A stretch of 6,872 nucleotides of DNA, from assembly GCA_934462825.1 (NCBI GenBank), contig CAKSIP010000054.1, positions 1 to 6,872 on the forward strand. Direction: 5' to 3'. Source of the DNA: an uncultured Eubacteriales bacterium (GTDB lineage: Bacteria; Bacillota; Clostridia; Oscillospirales; CAG-272). How positions within the stretch are numbered: the stretch's first letter is position 1; each line of letters starts with the position of its first letter. The notes beneath the pieces were generated by a model that ran no database searches, was not told the DNA's origin, and saw nothing but the letters and a program-made list of their open reading frames with translations. A program made the translations under genes and the position numbers. Shown piece after piece: positions 1 to 6,795 of the stretch.

Positions 1-698
1 CGATTTATGACATCAAAGTGTTTGATCGCACGGACGATGACTATTTGAAAATGAACTTTGATGTGGAATACAACAACAACATGTATGAGGCGGTTCGCAA
101 GCTGTATTGGGAAAACCCCGGCGTGCATCTTTACCCCTCGTTATCAGATCAAAAAGAGCAGGACAACATCCGCAAGCATTTTGCGGAAGGACGCGCCTTC
201 ATGGCACAGATGCAGCTGCAGGAATTGGAAAAGGCAGAATTTCGCTCCATGGACGCTTCTTATGGGATTCTCCCCATGCCGAAGCTTGAAGAAAATACCG
301 CCCCTTACTACAGCGCAGCCGGTGACGCCTTTACCGTAGTCGGCGTTTTAAAAGGACAATCGGCCAGCGATCTGGAAATGTGCGGAGCTGTATTGGAAAC
401 CATGGCCTGCGAAAGCTACAATCTTGTACAGCCGGCCTACTTTGAAGTGTCGCTGAAAGGCAAATACTCCAAAGATCCCGATTCCTGGGAAATGCTTGAC
501 AATATGATACGAAATTTCCGCGTGGATCAGGACTTCCTCTATTCCACCACCGATGACATTGATATTCTCCAATATTTCCGCAATGCCATGGCGGTCAACA
601 ACAAAAACTTTGCCGGCATGTGGAAATTCAATCTCCCCTTAATCAACAATCGCCTCACGAAAATATTCGACGCGATCCGCGAAATCAACGAGAATTGA
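1..698 (+). CDS. Extracellular solute-binding protein, C-terminal part (5' end outside the window)
   Basis: The reading frame is open from base 3 and ends at TGA 696-698, giving about 231 residues with no start, signal peptide or lipobox visible. A GTG at base 18 is an internal valine codon, not a convincing start, because the frame continues upstream and no ribosome binding site precedes it. The segment YGILPMPK followed by a YYSAAGD stretch, and later ESYNLVQPAYFEVSLKGKY followed by an SWEMLDNM-type stretch, resembles the C-terminal lobe of large carbohydrate-binding lipoproteins of Clostridia ABC importers. There is no membrane segment. The protein belongs to a different subfamily from the binding protein of the maltodextrin-type operon in this window and is transcribed towards it, so it probably serves another transporter. 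The general family is fairly sure; the substrate is unknown. Confidence 0.75.
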   Translation, partial: IYDIKVFDRTDDDYLKMNFDVEYNNNMYEAVRKLYWENPGVHLYPSLSDQKEQDNIRKHFAEGRAFMAQMQLQELEKAEFRSMDASYGILPMPKLEENTAPYYSAAGDAFTVVGVLKGQSASDLEMCGAVLETMACESYNLVQPAYFEVSLKGKYSKDPDSWEMLDNMIRNFRVDQDFLYSTTDDIDILQYFRNAMAVNNKNFAGMWKFNLPLINNRLTKIFDAIREINEN

Positions 699-721
699 TT
701 TTTTCGCTTAAACAAAACATC

Positions 722-765
722 AATGGGAGCCTCCCGATTTCGTTTGAAATCGGGAGGCTCCCATT
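722..765 (-). terminator. Perfect 20-bp inverted repeat, probable terminator of the malQ operon
   Basis: Left arm 722-741 and right arm 746-765 are exact reverse complements separated by the four bases GTTT. Read on the - strand, the stem is followed by a T-rich stretch (GATGTTTTGTTT), so it best fits an intrinsic terminator downstream of malQ. On the + strand no T run follows, although the stem may still protect or end the transcript of the solute-binding gene that stops at 698. Each arm also contains a smaller quasi-palindrome, GGGAG-C-CTCCC. Confidence 0.75.
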
Positions 766-800
766 CGCATTTCCGAAACCGGCAACGCTTGGGTTCGGCG

Positions 801-2282
801 TTACAATCGGCCGTAAAGCCGGACGTATTCACGCAGTTCGCTCACATTGACGCGTTCGGCATAGTCACCGGGCAATCGGAACGCCCAATTGCCCGACGGG
901 GTAGATGGGGTGTTGATGCGCGCCTCGCTGCCGAGGTTTAACAGATCCTGCATGGTCAGAATCACCGTATCGGCCACGCTTGCCAGCGCGGCCTTGATCA
1001 TGCCATACACCGGATTCTCGCCCGGCGCAATCCGCAAGTACCGTTTTGCATAATCGGCATCCGCAGGCCGTACTTTTTCAAACCAACCGCGCGTGGTATC
1101 GTTGTCATGCGTGCCGAGATATACCACGCAGTTGCGGGAATAACGATGCGGCAAATATTCGTTCTGCTCCGCGCTATCGCTGTCAAAAGCAAATTGCAAG
1201 ACCTTCATATTGGGAAAGCCGGTATAAGCCAGCAGTTGCCGCACCCGGTCGTTGAGAAAGCCGAGATCTTCCGCCACAATCGGCAAAGCTCCGAGGGCCT
1301 TTTGCAGGGCGTCAAAAAGCGCCTGCCCCGGCCCCGTGCGCCATTCGCCCACGGTAGCGGTTTCACAGTACGATGGGATAGCGTAATAGTCGGCGAAGCC
1401 GCGAAAATGATCAATCCGAATCCAATCATACAGCCGGGCGGCATGCTCCATCCGGCGAAGCCACCAGCGGAAAACGTCATCTTTTTCCTTTTCCCACGCG
1501 TAAAGCGGATTGCCCCACCGCTGGCCGAGGGGCGAAAAAGCGTCGGGCGGGCAGCCTGCCACATTCACGGTGTTCAAATGTGTATCCAATTCAAACAGCC
1601 ACGGTGCGCTCCAGACATCGCTGCTGTCATAGGAAATATAGATAGGCATATCCCCAAAAATGCGGATGCCTTTTTCATTTGCATATTGCTTCAAGGCTTT
1701 CCATTGGCGGAAAAACAAATACTGAAGGATCCGGTGCTTTCGCACCGCATCCGAAAGTCCGTCCTGCGCTTGCCTGACCGCCTCGGCCCGATGATATTTC
1801 AAATCCTCCGGCAAGGTGTTCCAGCATCGACCGCCATTTTCTTCTTTGAGAGCCATGAAAATGGCATAGTCATCCAGCCACATTCGGTTGTCCCGGCAAA
1901 ATATCGGGAAATCCGGGTAGTCTTGCTCCGAAAACCGATCGGCCACAGTTGCCAAAATTTCGTTTCTGCTTTGATAGACCGCTCCATAATCCACATGGGA
2001 AGGATCAACGCCAAAGTTCGTTGCGGCCAATTTTTTCGGCTCTGCAAGGCCTTCGTCGGCCAACCATTCCAAATCAATATAATAAGGGTTGCCGGCATAA
2101 GCCGAAAGCGTTTGATAAGGCGAGTCTCCGTAGGAGGTCGGCCCCAGCGGAAGGATCTCCCAATATTTCTGTCCGGCGGCCGCCAAAAAGTCCACAAAAC
2201 GATAGGCTTCCCTTCCGAAGCTCCCGATTCCGTATGCCCCCGGCAAGGACGAAACCGGAAGAAGGATTCCACTTCCCCTCAT
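801..2282 (-). CDS. malQ: 4-alpha-glucanotransferase (amylomaltase, GH77)
   Basis: MalQ transfers alpha-1,4-glucan segments between malto-oligosaccharides in the cytoplasm, releasing glucose and lengthening acceptors. The 493-residue product has the normal length of bacterial GH77 enzymes. It opens with GILLPVSSLPGAYGIGSFG, followed by the WEILPLGPT and SPYQTLSAYAGNP segments typical of the family. The catalytic triad is visible: nucleophile Asp291 in RIDHFRGF, acid/base Glu338 in VAEDLG and Asp393 in GTHDNDTTRGW. I chose ATG at 2282, with AGGAG ending 9 bases upstream. An in-frame TTG at 2285, one codon earlier, is also possible with a 6-base spacing. The gene lies 42 bp after the MalG-like permease gene and is the last of its operon, which ends at the inverted repeat at 722-765. 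The context points to malto-oligosaccharide use. Confidence 0.95.
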   Translation of the reverse strand: MRGSGILLPVSSLPGAYGIGSFGREAYRFVDFLAAAGQKYWEILPLGPTSYGDSPYQTLSAYAGNPYYIDLEWLADEGLAEPKKLAATNFGVDPSHVDYGAVYQSRNEILATVADRFSEQDYPDFPIFCRDNRMWLDDYAIFMALKEENGGRCWNTLPEDLKYHRAEAVRQAQDGLSDAVRKHRILQYLFFRQWKALKQYANEKGIRIFGDMPIYISYDSSDVWSAPWLFELDTHLNTVNVAGCPPDAFSPLGQRWGNPLYAWEKEKDDVFRWWLRRMEHAARLYDWIRIDHFRGFADYYAIPSYCETATVGEWRTGPGQALFDALQKALGALPIVAEDLGFLNDRVRQLLAYTGFPNMKVLQFAFDSDSAEQNEYLPHRYSRNCVVYLGTHDNDTTRGWFEKVRPADADYAKRYLRIAPGENPVYGMIKAALASVADTVILTMQDLLNLGSEARINTPSTPSGNWAFRLPGDYAERVNVSELREYVRLYGRL

Positions 2283-2324
2283 CAATTTTCTCTCCTTTCT
2301 CCCCTTTCCCGACGGATGGTTCTG

Positions 2325-3230
2325 TCATCCCTTGACCGCGCCGGCGGTAATTCCCTTGACAATATATTTCTGCGTGAACAGGTAAAAAATGACGATCGGC
2401 ACAATGCTCAGCAAAATCATAGCCATAATCGCTCCCATGTCCCGAATCCCGTAACCGGCGTTGAGATACTGAATTTGAATCGGAATGGTGCGGTATTTGT
2501 TGATGTTTAAAACTTTATACGGCAAAAGATAATCGTTCCATATCCACATCAGCTCCAGAATTCCCACGGAAATGATCGTTGGCTGCATGGTTGGCAAAAC
2601 AATTCTGAAAAAAGTCCGCACGGGGCCACAGCCGTCTATATAGGCGGCTTCTTCAATTTCAACCGGAACGCTTTTAACAAAGCCCGAAAACATGAACACC
2701 GCAAGGCCGGCGCCAAAGCCGAGATAAACCACAACAATGCCGAGCGGATTGTTTAAGGATAGCTCGTCGGCAGTTTTGGGAAGCGTGTACATCACCATCT
2801 GAAAGGGCACGACCATGGACACCACGCAAAGATAATAAACCAGCTTTCCCACCAGGCTTTTGACGCGCACGATATACCATGCGCTCATAGACGTGAACAA
2901 GAGGATAGCCAATGTGGACAGCACTGTGATGATCACGCTGTTCAGCACCGCCTTGTAAAACGGATAGCTGCCGCTGGTAATCCCCTCAATATAGTTCCGC
3001 AGTCCCACAAAGCTCTCCCGCGTCGGAAGGGCAAAGGGCGATGTGGTAATGGCGGACGTATTTTTAAAGGAATTGAAAATCACAACGACAATGGGCATGA
3101 TATAAATCAGCGCAAGCACGGAGAAAAGACATGTGAGAAAGATCTGCCCCCACTTTCTTTTGCCCGGCTTTGGGTGCTTTTGGCCGGGCTTGTGCTTGTG
3201 CTTGCTTTCCCTTTCTCTGACGGTTTGCAT
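2325..3230 (-). CDS. Carbohydrate ABC transporter permease, MalG-like
   Basis: This is the second transmembrane subunit of a CUT1-type sugar importer and pairs with the MalF-like protein encoded just upstream. The 301 residues show about six hydrophobic segments, near 28-52, 93-117, 128-150, 160-182, 217-235 and 265-290. The EAA loop that contacts the ATPase matches the family pattern exactly: E194-A-A, three residues, G200, nine residues, then I210-x-L212-P213. The C-terminal KYIVKGITAGAVKG is typical of MalG-type permeases. ATG at 3230 follows GGGAGG with an 8-base spacing. The cytoplasmic N-terminus (residues 5-27) is unusually basic, with ten Lys/Arg and three His. The gene starts 33 bp after the preceding permease gene. 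Family assignment is secure; the maltodextrin substrate is inferred from malQ next to it. Confidence 0.93.
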   Translation of the reverse strand: MQTVRERESKHKHKPGQKHPKPGKRKWGQIFLTCLFSVLALIYIMPIVVVIFNSFKNTSAITTSPFALPTRESFVGLRNYIEGITSGSYPFYKAVLNSVIITVLSTLAILLFTSMSAWYIVRVKSLVGKLVYYLCVVSMVVPFQMVMYTLPKTADELSLNNPLGIVVVYLGFGAGLAVFMFSGFVKSVPVEIEEAAYIDGCGPVRTFFRIVLPTMQPTIISVGILELMWIWNDYLLPYKVLNINKYRTIPIQIQYLNAGYGIRDMGAIMAMILLSIVPIVIFYLFTQKYIVKGITAGAVKG

Positions 3231-3263
3231 AGATGGTTCCTCCCACGCCTCGTTTTTTTATCT

Positions 3264-4226
3264 TTAGCGTTCAATTTCGTTTTTACGGGTAAAATAAAGC
3301 TGGAACAAAGAAATCACCACCACGATCAGAAAAAAGAGCACGGCTTTGGCCTGCGCGGTTCCGTTGGAACTGACGTAAGCCTCGGAAAACTGATCGACGA
3401 TATTCTTGGCGATCATGGATGTGGTTTTGATCTGACTTCCATCCGCCAAGATTTCAATCGGGCGACCGGCGGTCAGGGCTTCATTCTGATCGTACAGCTT
3501 AAAAGAGTTGGTCAGCGTCAAAAACGTACAAATGGTAATGGACGTGCGCACATACGGCAAAATCACATGGCGCAAGATGCCGAAGGAGCCGGCCCCATCC
3601 ATCTTGGCAGCCTCGACCAGCGGCTCCGGCACCGATTGCAGTCCGGCAATATATATGATCATCATATATCCGACCTGTTGCCAGCACATCAAAATCACAA
3701 GTCCCCAAAAGCCATAGGACGAATGATACGTGATGTCCTGCCCGACATACCACTGCAAAATGCCATTGATAATCAACTGCCAGATATATCCGAGTACAAT
3801 CCCGCCGATCAAATTCGGCATAAAAAATACGGTGCGGAACAAATTGGTTCCCCGAATCCCTCGCGTCAGGCCATAGGCCACCGCAAAGGCAAGCACATTG
3901 ATGAGAACAACCGACACAAGGGTAAAGCCCACCGTATAGATAAAAGCGCGCAGAAAGCCCGGATCGGAAAGGGCGCGTCGGTAATTTTCAAGGCCGATAA
4001 ACGTGGCTCCCTTAATATTGCGAAATTCACAAAACGACAAGTAAATACCGCGAAGAAACGGTACAACAAATCCGATCAAAAAGGCGGCCATTGTAGGGAG
4101 CAAAAACAGCCCAAACCATCGTTTTGTCTGTATTTTCCGAAACGAGTGAAAATAATTTTTCACTCGTTCGGAAAAAGGATCCCGGTTCGAGAGTCCCGCC
4201 GGCATCTTGGATTTTCGGATACTCAC
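3264..4226 (-). CDS. Sugar ABC transporter permease, MalF-like
   Basis: This is the first transmembrane subunit of the CUT1-type importer. The 320 residues include hydrophobic segments near 38-65, 94-119, 130-155, 172-195, 229-248 and 291-313. The cytoplasmic EAA loop begins at Glu205 (EAAKMDGAGSFG) and ends in HVILP, with Val where Ile is usual. It lacks the large periplasmic insertion of enterobacterial MalF, as is normal for Firmicutes. The start is GTG at 4226, preceded by AGAGGTGA about nine bases upstream. The ATG eight codons in (4205) has no better site. It lies 27 bp after the binding-protein gene and 33 bp before the MalG-like gene, so all are probably co-transcribed. A strong hairpin sits within codons 19-30. 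Confidence 0.93.
   Translation of the reverse strand: MSIRKSKMPAGLSNRDPFSERVKNYFHSFRKIQTKRWFGLFLLPTMAAFLIGFVVPFLRGIYLSFCEFRNIKGATFIGLENYRRALSDPGFLRAFIYTVGFTLVSVVLINVLAFAVAYGLTRGIRGTNLFRTVFFMPNLIGGIVLGYIWQLIINGILQWYVGQDITYHSSYGFWGLVILMCWQQVGYMMIIYIAGLQSVPEPLVEAAKMDGAGSFGILRHVILPYVRTSITICTFLTLTNSFKLYDQNEALTAGRPIEILADGSQIKTTSMIAKNIVDQFSEAYVSSNGTAQAKAVLFFLIVVVISLFQLYFTRKNEIER
4137..4171 (-). other. 12-bp perfect hairpin inside the 5' coding region of the MalF-like gene
   Basis: Bases 4141-4152 and 4157-4168 are exact reverse complements with a 4-base loop. After one bulged base (A4140) the pairing extends by three more G-C pairs (4137-4139 with 4169-4171). It lies in codons 19-30 of the permease gene, a little after the operon passes from binding protein to permease. 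No U run follows the stem on the - strand, so it does not look like a simple terminator. It could stabilise the upstream binding-protein mRNA or slow ribosomes; that role is inference. Confidence 0.5.
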
Positions 4227-4253
4227 CGTGCGTTTTCACCTCTGCTTATCGGA

Positions 4254-5573
4254 TTATTTGTGTGCCTTGTCGTATTCCGTTTTCCACCCGCTGACAAAGG
4301 CCGTTCTGACCGCGTCAAAGCTTCCGGTTCCCTGCGCGTAAGCAACCAGGGCGGCACCGACACCGTTCTTCCAGGTTTCGGAGGGTATCGTGGTAAACAC
4401 CCAGCTTACCGGCGTTTTGCCGGCTGCCAAATAGGCTTTGGCTTCCTTGAGCAACGGGTCGGAGGAAATCTTGGCCTTCTTGAACGGCGATTCAAACTTC
4501 ATATCCTCCGCAAAGGCTTTGATGCCTTCGTCGCTGGTCACCACCCACGCAAGGAAATCCAGCGTAGCATCAATATCCGCTTTGGAAACATTTTTATTGA
4601 CGCACCAATAGTTTTCCGATCCGGTACACAGCCCCTGGTCTTTTTCGCCTTCTACGCCAATATAGATTGGCAGCATGCCAAGCTCTTCTGCCTTCAGCTT
4701 TCCGTTTCCGGTAATGCTCCCCGTCGCCCACGTTCCGTTTTGGTAAAACACGGCCTTCCCGGTGGCAAACTCGGTCGCCGCGTCATTGCCGGTACGGGTT
4801 GCGATTACGGATTTATCACAGGTTGCGTTGTTGATATACAAATCCCAAATGTTTTTGTAATTGTCAAGATACGTGCCCTTTATAGCGGCGCTGGTATTGA
4901 TATGGTCGGCCTTGTATTCGTAATAAATCGGAAGGTTAGCCAGGTGTGTTTTAAAACGCCAATCCGAAGAAGCGTCCATGCCGGCCGAGGTAAAAGCGCC
5001 GTCCACCTTCATTTCGGTCTTATGACTTTGGATTTCTTCCGCCACCGTTTTCAGAGCGGCAAAGCTCTGAATGTCCTCCACCTTTTTGATCGTGCTCCAA
5101 TCGGCGGCAAAATAACGGTTCAATAAGGTCTTGTTGTAAATAATCCCGTAGGTTTCGATGGCGTAAGCAATTCCCAGCACCTTTCCGTTTTCCTTAAGCG
5201 CAAATTGCTCATTGCTCAGTTCTTGATAAACGGTACTGCCGGACAGATCATAGCAGTCGTTTTTCCATTTCATCAGTCCCGTTGGGCCGTTTACCTGAAA
5301 CAGTGTCGGTGCCTCCGTTTTGTCCATCTCTGTGGCCAATGTGCTCTCATACTGATTATCCGCCGCGGTCAGCACTGTAACAGGAACACCGGTCTTTTGG
5401 GTGTAAACCTTAGCCAGCGCTTGCCAATCGTCGTTTTGCTCCGGCTTAAAATTCAGATAATATACCCTTCCCTTTTCGTTGTCCTTTCCTTTATTACAAG
5501 CCCCCAGCGTGATGCAAAGCGTTGCAATCATGGCAAGAAGTAAAATCCGTGCCACCCATTTCATCTTTTTCAT
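4254..5573 (-). CDS. Sugar ABC transporter substrate-binding lipoprotein, MalE-like
   Basis: This protein captures the sugar outside the cytoplasmic membrane and delivers it to the permease pair encoded downstream. The 439 residues begin with a lysine-containing n-region and a hydrophobic stretch, then the lipobox LGAC, with Cys26 as the predicted lipidated residue. The mature protein has features of the family 1 (SBP_bac_1/8) fold, including QNDDWQALAKVYTQKTGVPV near the start and FATGKAVFYQNGTW around residues 265-285, a segment conserved in MalE-type proteins. A downstream stretch near IPSETW fits the C-terminal lobe. ATG at 5573 is chosen because it opens the signal peptide. The ribosome site is poor: AAAGGA lies about 15 bases upstream and GGGA about 10. 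It is the first gene of the operon. Specificity for malto-oligosaccharides is inferred from malQ. Confidence 0.92.
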   Translation of the reverse strand: MKKMKWVARILLLAMIATLCITLGACNKGKDNEKGRVYYLNFKPEQNDDWQALAKVYTQKTGVPVTVLTAADNQYESTLATEMDKTEAPTLFQVNGPTGLMKWKNDCYDLSGSTVYQELSNEQFALKENGKVLGIAYAIETYGIIYNKTLLNRYFAADWSTIKKVEDIQSFAALKTVAEEIQSHKTEMKVDGAFTSAGMDASSDWRFKTHLANLPIYYEYKADHINTSAAIKGTYLDNYKNIWDLYINNATCDKSVIATRTGNDAATEFATGKAVFYQNGTWATGSITGNGKLKAEELGMLPIYIGVEGEKDQGLCTGSENYWCVNKNVSKADIDATLDFLAWVVTSDEGIKAFAEDMKFESPFKKAKISSDPLLKEAKAYLAAGKTPVSWVFTTIPSETWKNGVGAALVAYAQGTGSFDAVRTAFVSGWKTEYDKAHK

Positions 5574-5599
5574 ATTATCTTATCCCGTTCCTTTCATTT

Positions 5600-5637
5600 C
5601 GTTCGGATCAAGTACAACTATAATATTTGACCGAACG
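5600..5637. promoter_or_regulatory. Inverted repeat around an AT-rich -10-like core, candidate operator of the sugar operon
   Basis: CGTTCGG-A-TCAA (5600-5611) mirrors TTGA-CCGAACG (5627-5637) across a 15-base spacer, giving 11 complementary pairs with one extra base. The spacer holds TATAAT on the + strand (5619-5624) and TATTAT on the - strand (5625-5620). The latter could be the -10 box of the sugar operon, giving a leader of about 40 bases, but I see no good -35 for it. The position just upstream of the binding-protein gene fits an operator for a sugar-responsive regulator or a leader hairpin. The function is inference. Confidence 0.45.
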
Positions 5638-5672
5638 CCGCAAAATATACGTACCGCTCTTGAAATGTTCTC

Positions 5673-5702
5673 TTGACAAACGCGAAGCCTTTGCATTATA
5701 AT
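5673..5702 (+). promoter_or_regulatory. Consensus sigma-A promoter of the thioredoxin-reductase-like gene
   Basis: TTGACA (5673-5678) and TATAAT (5697-5702) both match the consensus exactly, with an 18-base spacer. Transcription would start near 5709, giving a leader of about 45 bases. A 7-bp direct repeat CTCTTGA (5657-5663 and 5670-5676) overlaps the -35 region, so a regulator could bind there. Confidence 0.85.
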
Positions 5703-5720
5703 GTAAGCAAAAGATAAAAA

Positions 5721-5747
5721 GTCCGATTTTCGGACGGAAACAAGGTG
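5721..5747 (+). promoter_or_regulatory. Leader hairpin and ribosome binding site of the reductase gene
   Basis: GTCCGA (5721-5726) and TCGGAC (5730-5735) form a 6-bp stem with a three-base loop in the leader. The ribosome binding site AAGGTG (5742-5747) follows, seven bases before ATG 5755, which supports that start. The hairpin leaves the site free, so it is more likely to affect mRNA stability than initiation. Confidence 0.5.
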
Positions 5748-5754
5748 CGCTTTT

Positions 5755-6645
5755 ATGAAAAAAATAATCATTATCGGATCCGGGCCGGCCGGTATTTCCG
5801 CCGCGCTTTACACCGCGCGGGCCGGTATCGACACTATGGTGATTGCACGTGACGCAGGCGCTTTGCAAAAAGCCGAACAGATTGAAAACTACTATGGCAT
5901 CGGCGCTCCCCTATCGGGCAGTGAGTTGCACGCACGCGGCTTGAAGCAGGCCGAGGCGCTTGGCGTTCCGTGCATACAAGATGAAGTTTTCGGCGTGTCG
6001 CTTCTCGCAGACAATCGCTTTTCGGTAACAACGGCGACCAAGACGTATGAGGCCGATGCCGTCCTATTGGCCACGGGAGCCGGTCGTCGGGCGCCCGCCA
6101 TTCCCGGCCTTGCGGAATTTGAAACCAAAGGCGTCAGTTATTGCGCCATTTGTGACGCCTTCGCTTGCCGCGGCAAACCGGCCGCAGTGATCGGCGACGG
6201 GAAATACGCCCTTCACGAAGCGTTGGCGTTGAAATCGTTAGCTTCCCAAGTCTATATTCTGAAAAACGGTGCCAAGGAAACGGAGGAAGGTGAAGACCTG
6301 CCCGATGCGGCGTTTACCGCAGAAGGGTTTGGCGTGCGTCACACCGGCATCCGGGCGATTACGGGGGAACATCGCGTCAACGGTGTACTCCTTGACGACG
6401 GCGAAGCGCTTTCCGTTGCGATGGTATTCGTAGCCATCGGCACGGCCGGAGGCGTACAGCTGGCACAAAAGCTCGGCGCTTACATTGAAAACGGCAAAAT
6501 CGTCCTTTCCCCCGGCGGCGCCACGACGGTGCCCGGATTCTTCGCTGCCGGCGATTGCACGGGCGGTCTTTTGCAAATTTCAAAGGCCGTTTATGAAGGA
6601 ATGAATGCCGCGTTATCGGCGATTGCTTTTCTGCGAAAAAAATAA
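5755..6645 (+). CDS. Thioredoxin-reductase-like FAD-dependent oxidoreductase
   Basis: This 296-residue cytoplasmic flavoprotein is related to TrxB, which passes electrons through FAD to a CxxC pair and on to thioredoxin. The FAD fold is seen in GSGPAGISAAL (residues 8-18), the redox centre in C130-A-I-C133-D, and the C-terminal FAD motif in GD267CTGG followed by LQISKAVYEGMNAA. The second nucleotide domain keeps a GxGxxA pattern (G147-D-G-K-Y-A152). The HRRxxxR motif that binds the NADPH phosphate in classical TrxB is missing: the corresponding region reads VYILKNGAKETEEGE (166-180). It is also slightly shorter than the usual 305-320 residues. It may therefore use NADH or a protein donor such as ferredoxin, as in some clostridial enzymes; this is inference. 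No thioredoxin gene lies nearby. It is transcribed alone from its own promoter, divergently from the sugar operon. Confidence 0.88.
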   Translation: MKKIIIIGSGPAGISAALYTARAGIDTMVIARDAGALQKAEQIENYYGIGAPLSGSELHARGLKQAEALGVPCIQDEVFGVSLLADNRFSVTTATKTYEADAVLLATGAGRRAPAIPGLAEFETKGVSYCAICDAFACRGKPAAVIGDGKYALHEALALKSLASQVYILKNGAKETEEGEDLPDAAFTAEGFGVRHTGIRAITGEHRVNGVLLDDGEALSVAMVFVAIGTAGGVQLAQKLGAYIENGKIVLSPGGATTVPGFFAAGDCTGGLLQISKAVYEGMNAALSAIAFLRKK

Positions 6646-6652
6646 TTTTGTA

Positions 6653-6681
6653 TTGCAAAACACTCCCATTCATGGTATAAT
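6653..6681 (+). promoter_or_regulatory. Promoter-like element at the entry to the tandem repeat
   Basis: TTGCAA (6653-6658) and TATAAT (6676-6681) lie 17 bases apart, and the -10 carries the extended TGG prefix (TGnTATAAT, consensus). The -35 matches four of six bases and lies in unique sequence just after the reductase stop codon, while the -10 is inside the repeat. Predicted transcription would begin near 6688. Confidence 0.45.
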
Positions 6682-6748
6682 ATACGCATAAAGCCTTACT
6701 ACGTAAGTCTTTGCGGCTTTGCCGTTCCGCGCTACGCGCAGATGCGAA
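6672..6748. repeat. Tandem repeat copy 1 (period 124 bp)
   Basis: These 77 bases are identical to 6796-6872. The match stops on the left at 6672 (C at 6671 versus T at 6795), which marks the edge between unique sequence and array. The copy begins with an extended -10 box. It contains CTTAC-TAC-GTAAG (6695-6707), AAAGCC/GGCTTT (6690-6695 with 6715-6720) and GCGC-TAC-GCGC (6729-6739). No convincing protein is encoded: the 124-bp period is not a multiple of three, so reading frame is not kept between units. Confidence 0.9.
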
Positions 6749-6760
6749 ATTGACGGCTTC

Positions 6761-6792
6761 GCAAAAATGCTCTTGCAAGCAAGCATTTTTGC
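6761..6792 (+). terminator. Terminator-like hairpin in the repeat unit
   Basis: GCAAAAATGCT (6761-6771) and AGCATTTTTGC (6782-6792) are perfect reverse complements around a 10-base loop. The descending arm ends in five T. By symmetry it has the same form on the - strand. It may end the reductase transcript as well as any short RNA started inside copy 1; the latter would be roughly 105 bases long. Confidence 0.6.
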
Positions 6793-6795
6793 TTT

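Noticed and set aside
1107..2510. A 467-codon open frame on the + strand opposite malQ
   Set aside because: It is antisense to a complete GH77 gene with all three catalytic residues, has no family features, and runs past the malQ start into the next gene.
3174..5126. A 650-codon open frame on the + strand across both permease genes and the binding-protein gene
   Set aside because: The - strand frames carry clear family motifs (EAA loops, lipobox, membrane segments) and ribosome sites. The + strand product resembles nothing I recognise and lies wholly antisense.
5619..5624. A + strand promoter from the perfect TATAAT in the intergenic region
   Set aside because: No -35 sequence lies 16-18 bases upstream, and the fully consensus promoter at 5673-5702 better explains expression of the reductase gene.
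5574..5754. CcpA (cre) site for catabolite control of the sugar operon
   Set aside because: I looked for a TGnAAnCGnnnnCA-like match on both strands of the divergent region and found none that was convincing.
6377..6778. A - strand open frame of 133 codons entering the repeat region
   Set aside because: It overlaps the 3' part of the reductase gene antisense, its N-terminal part is only the translated repeat, and the 124-bp period breaks frame from one unit to the next.
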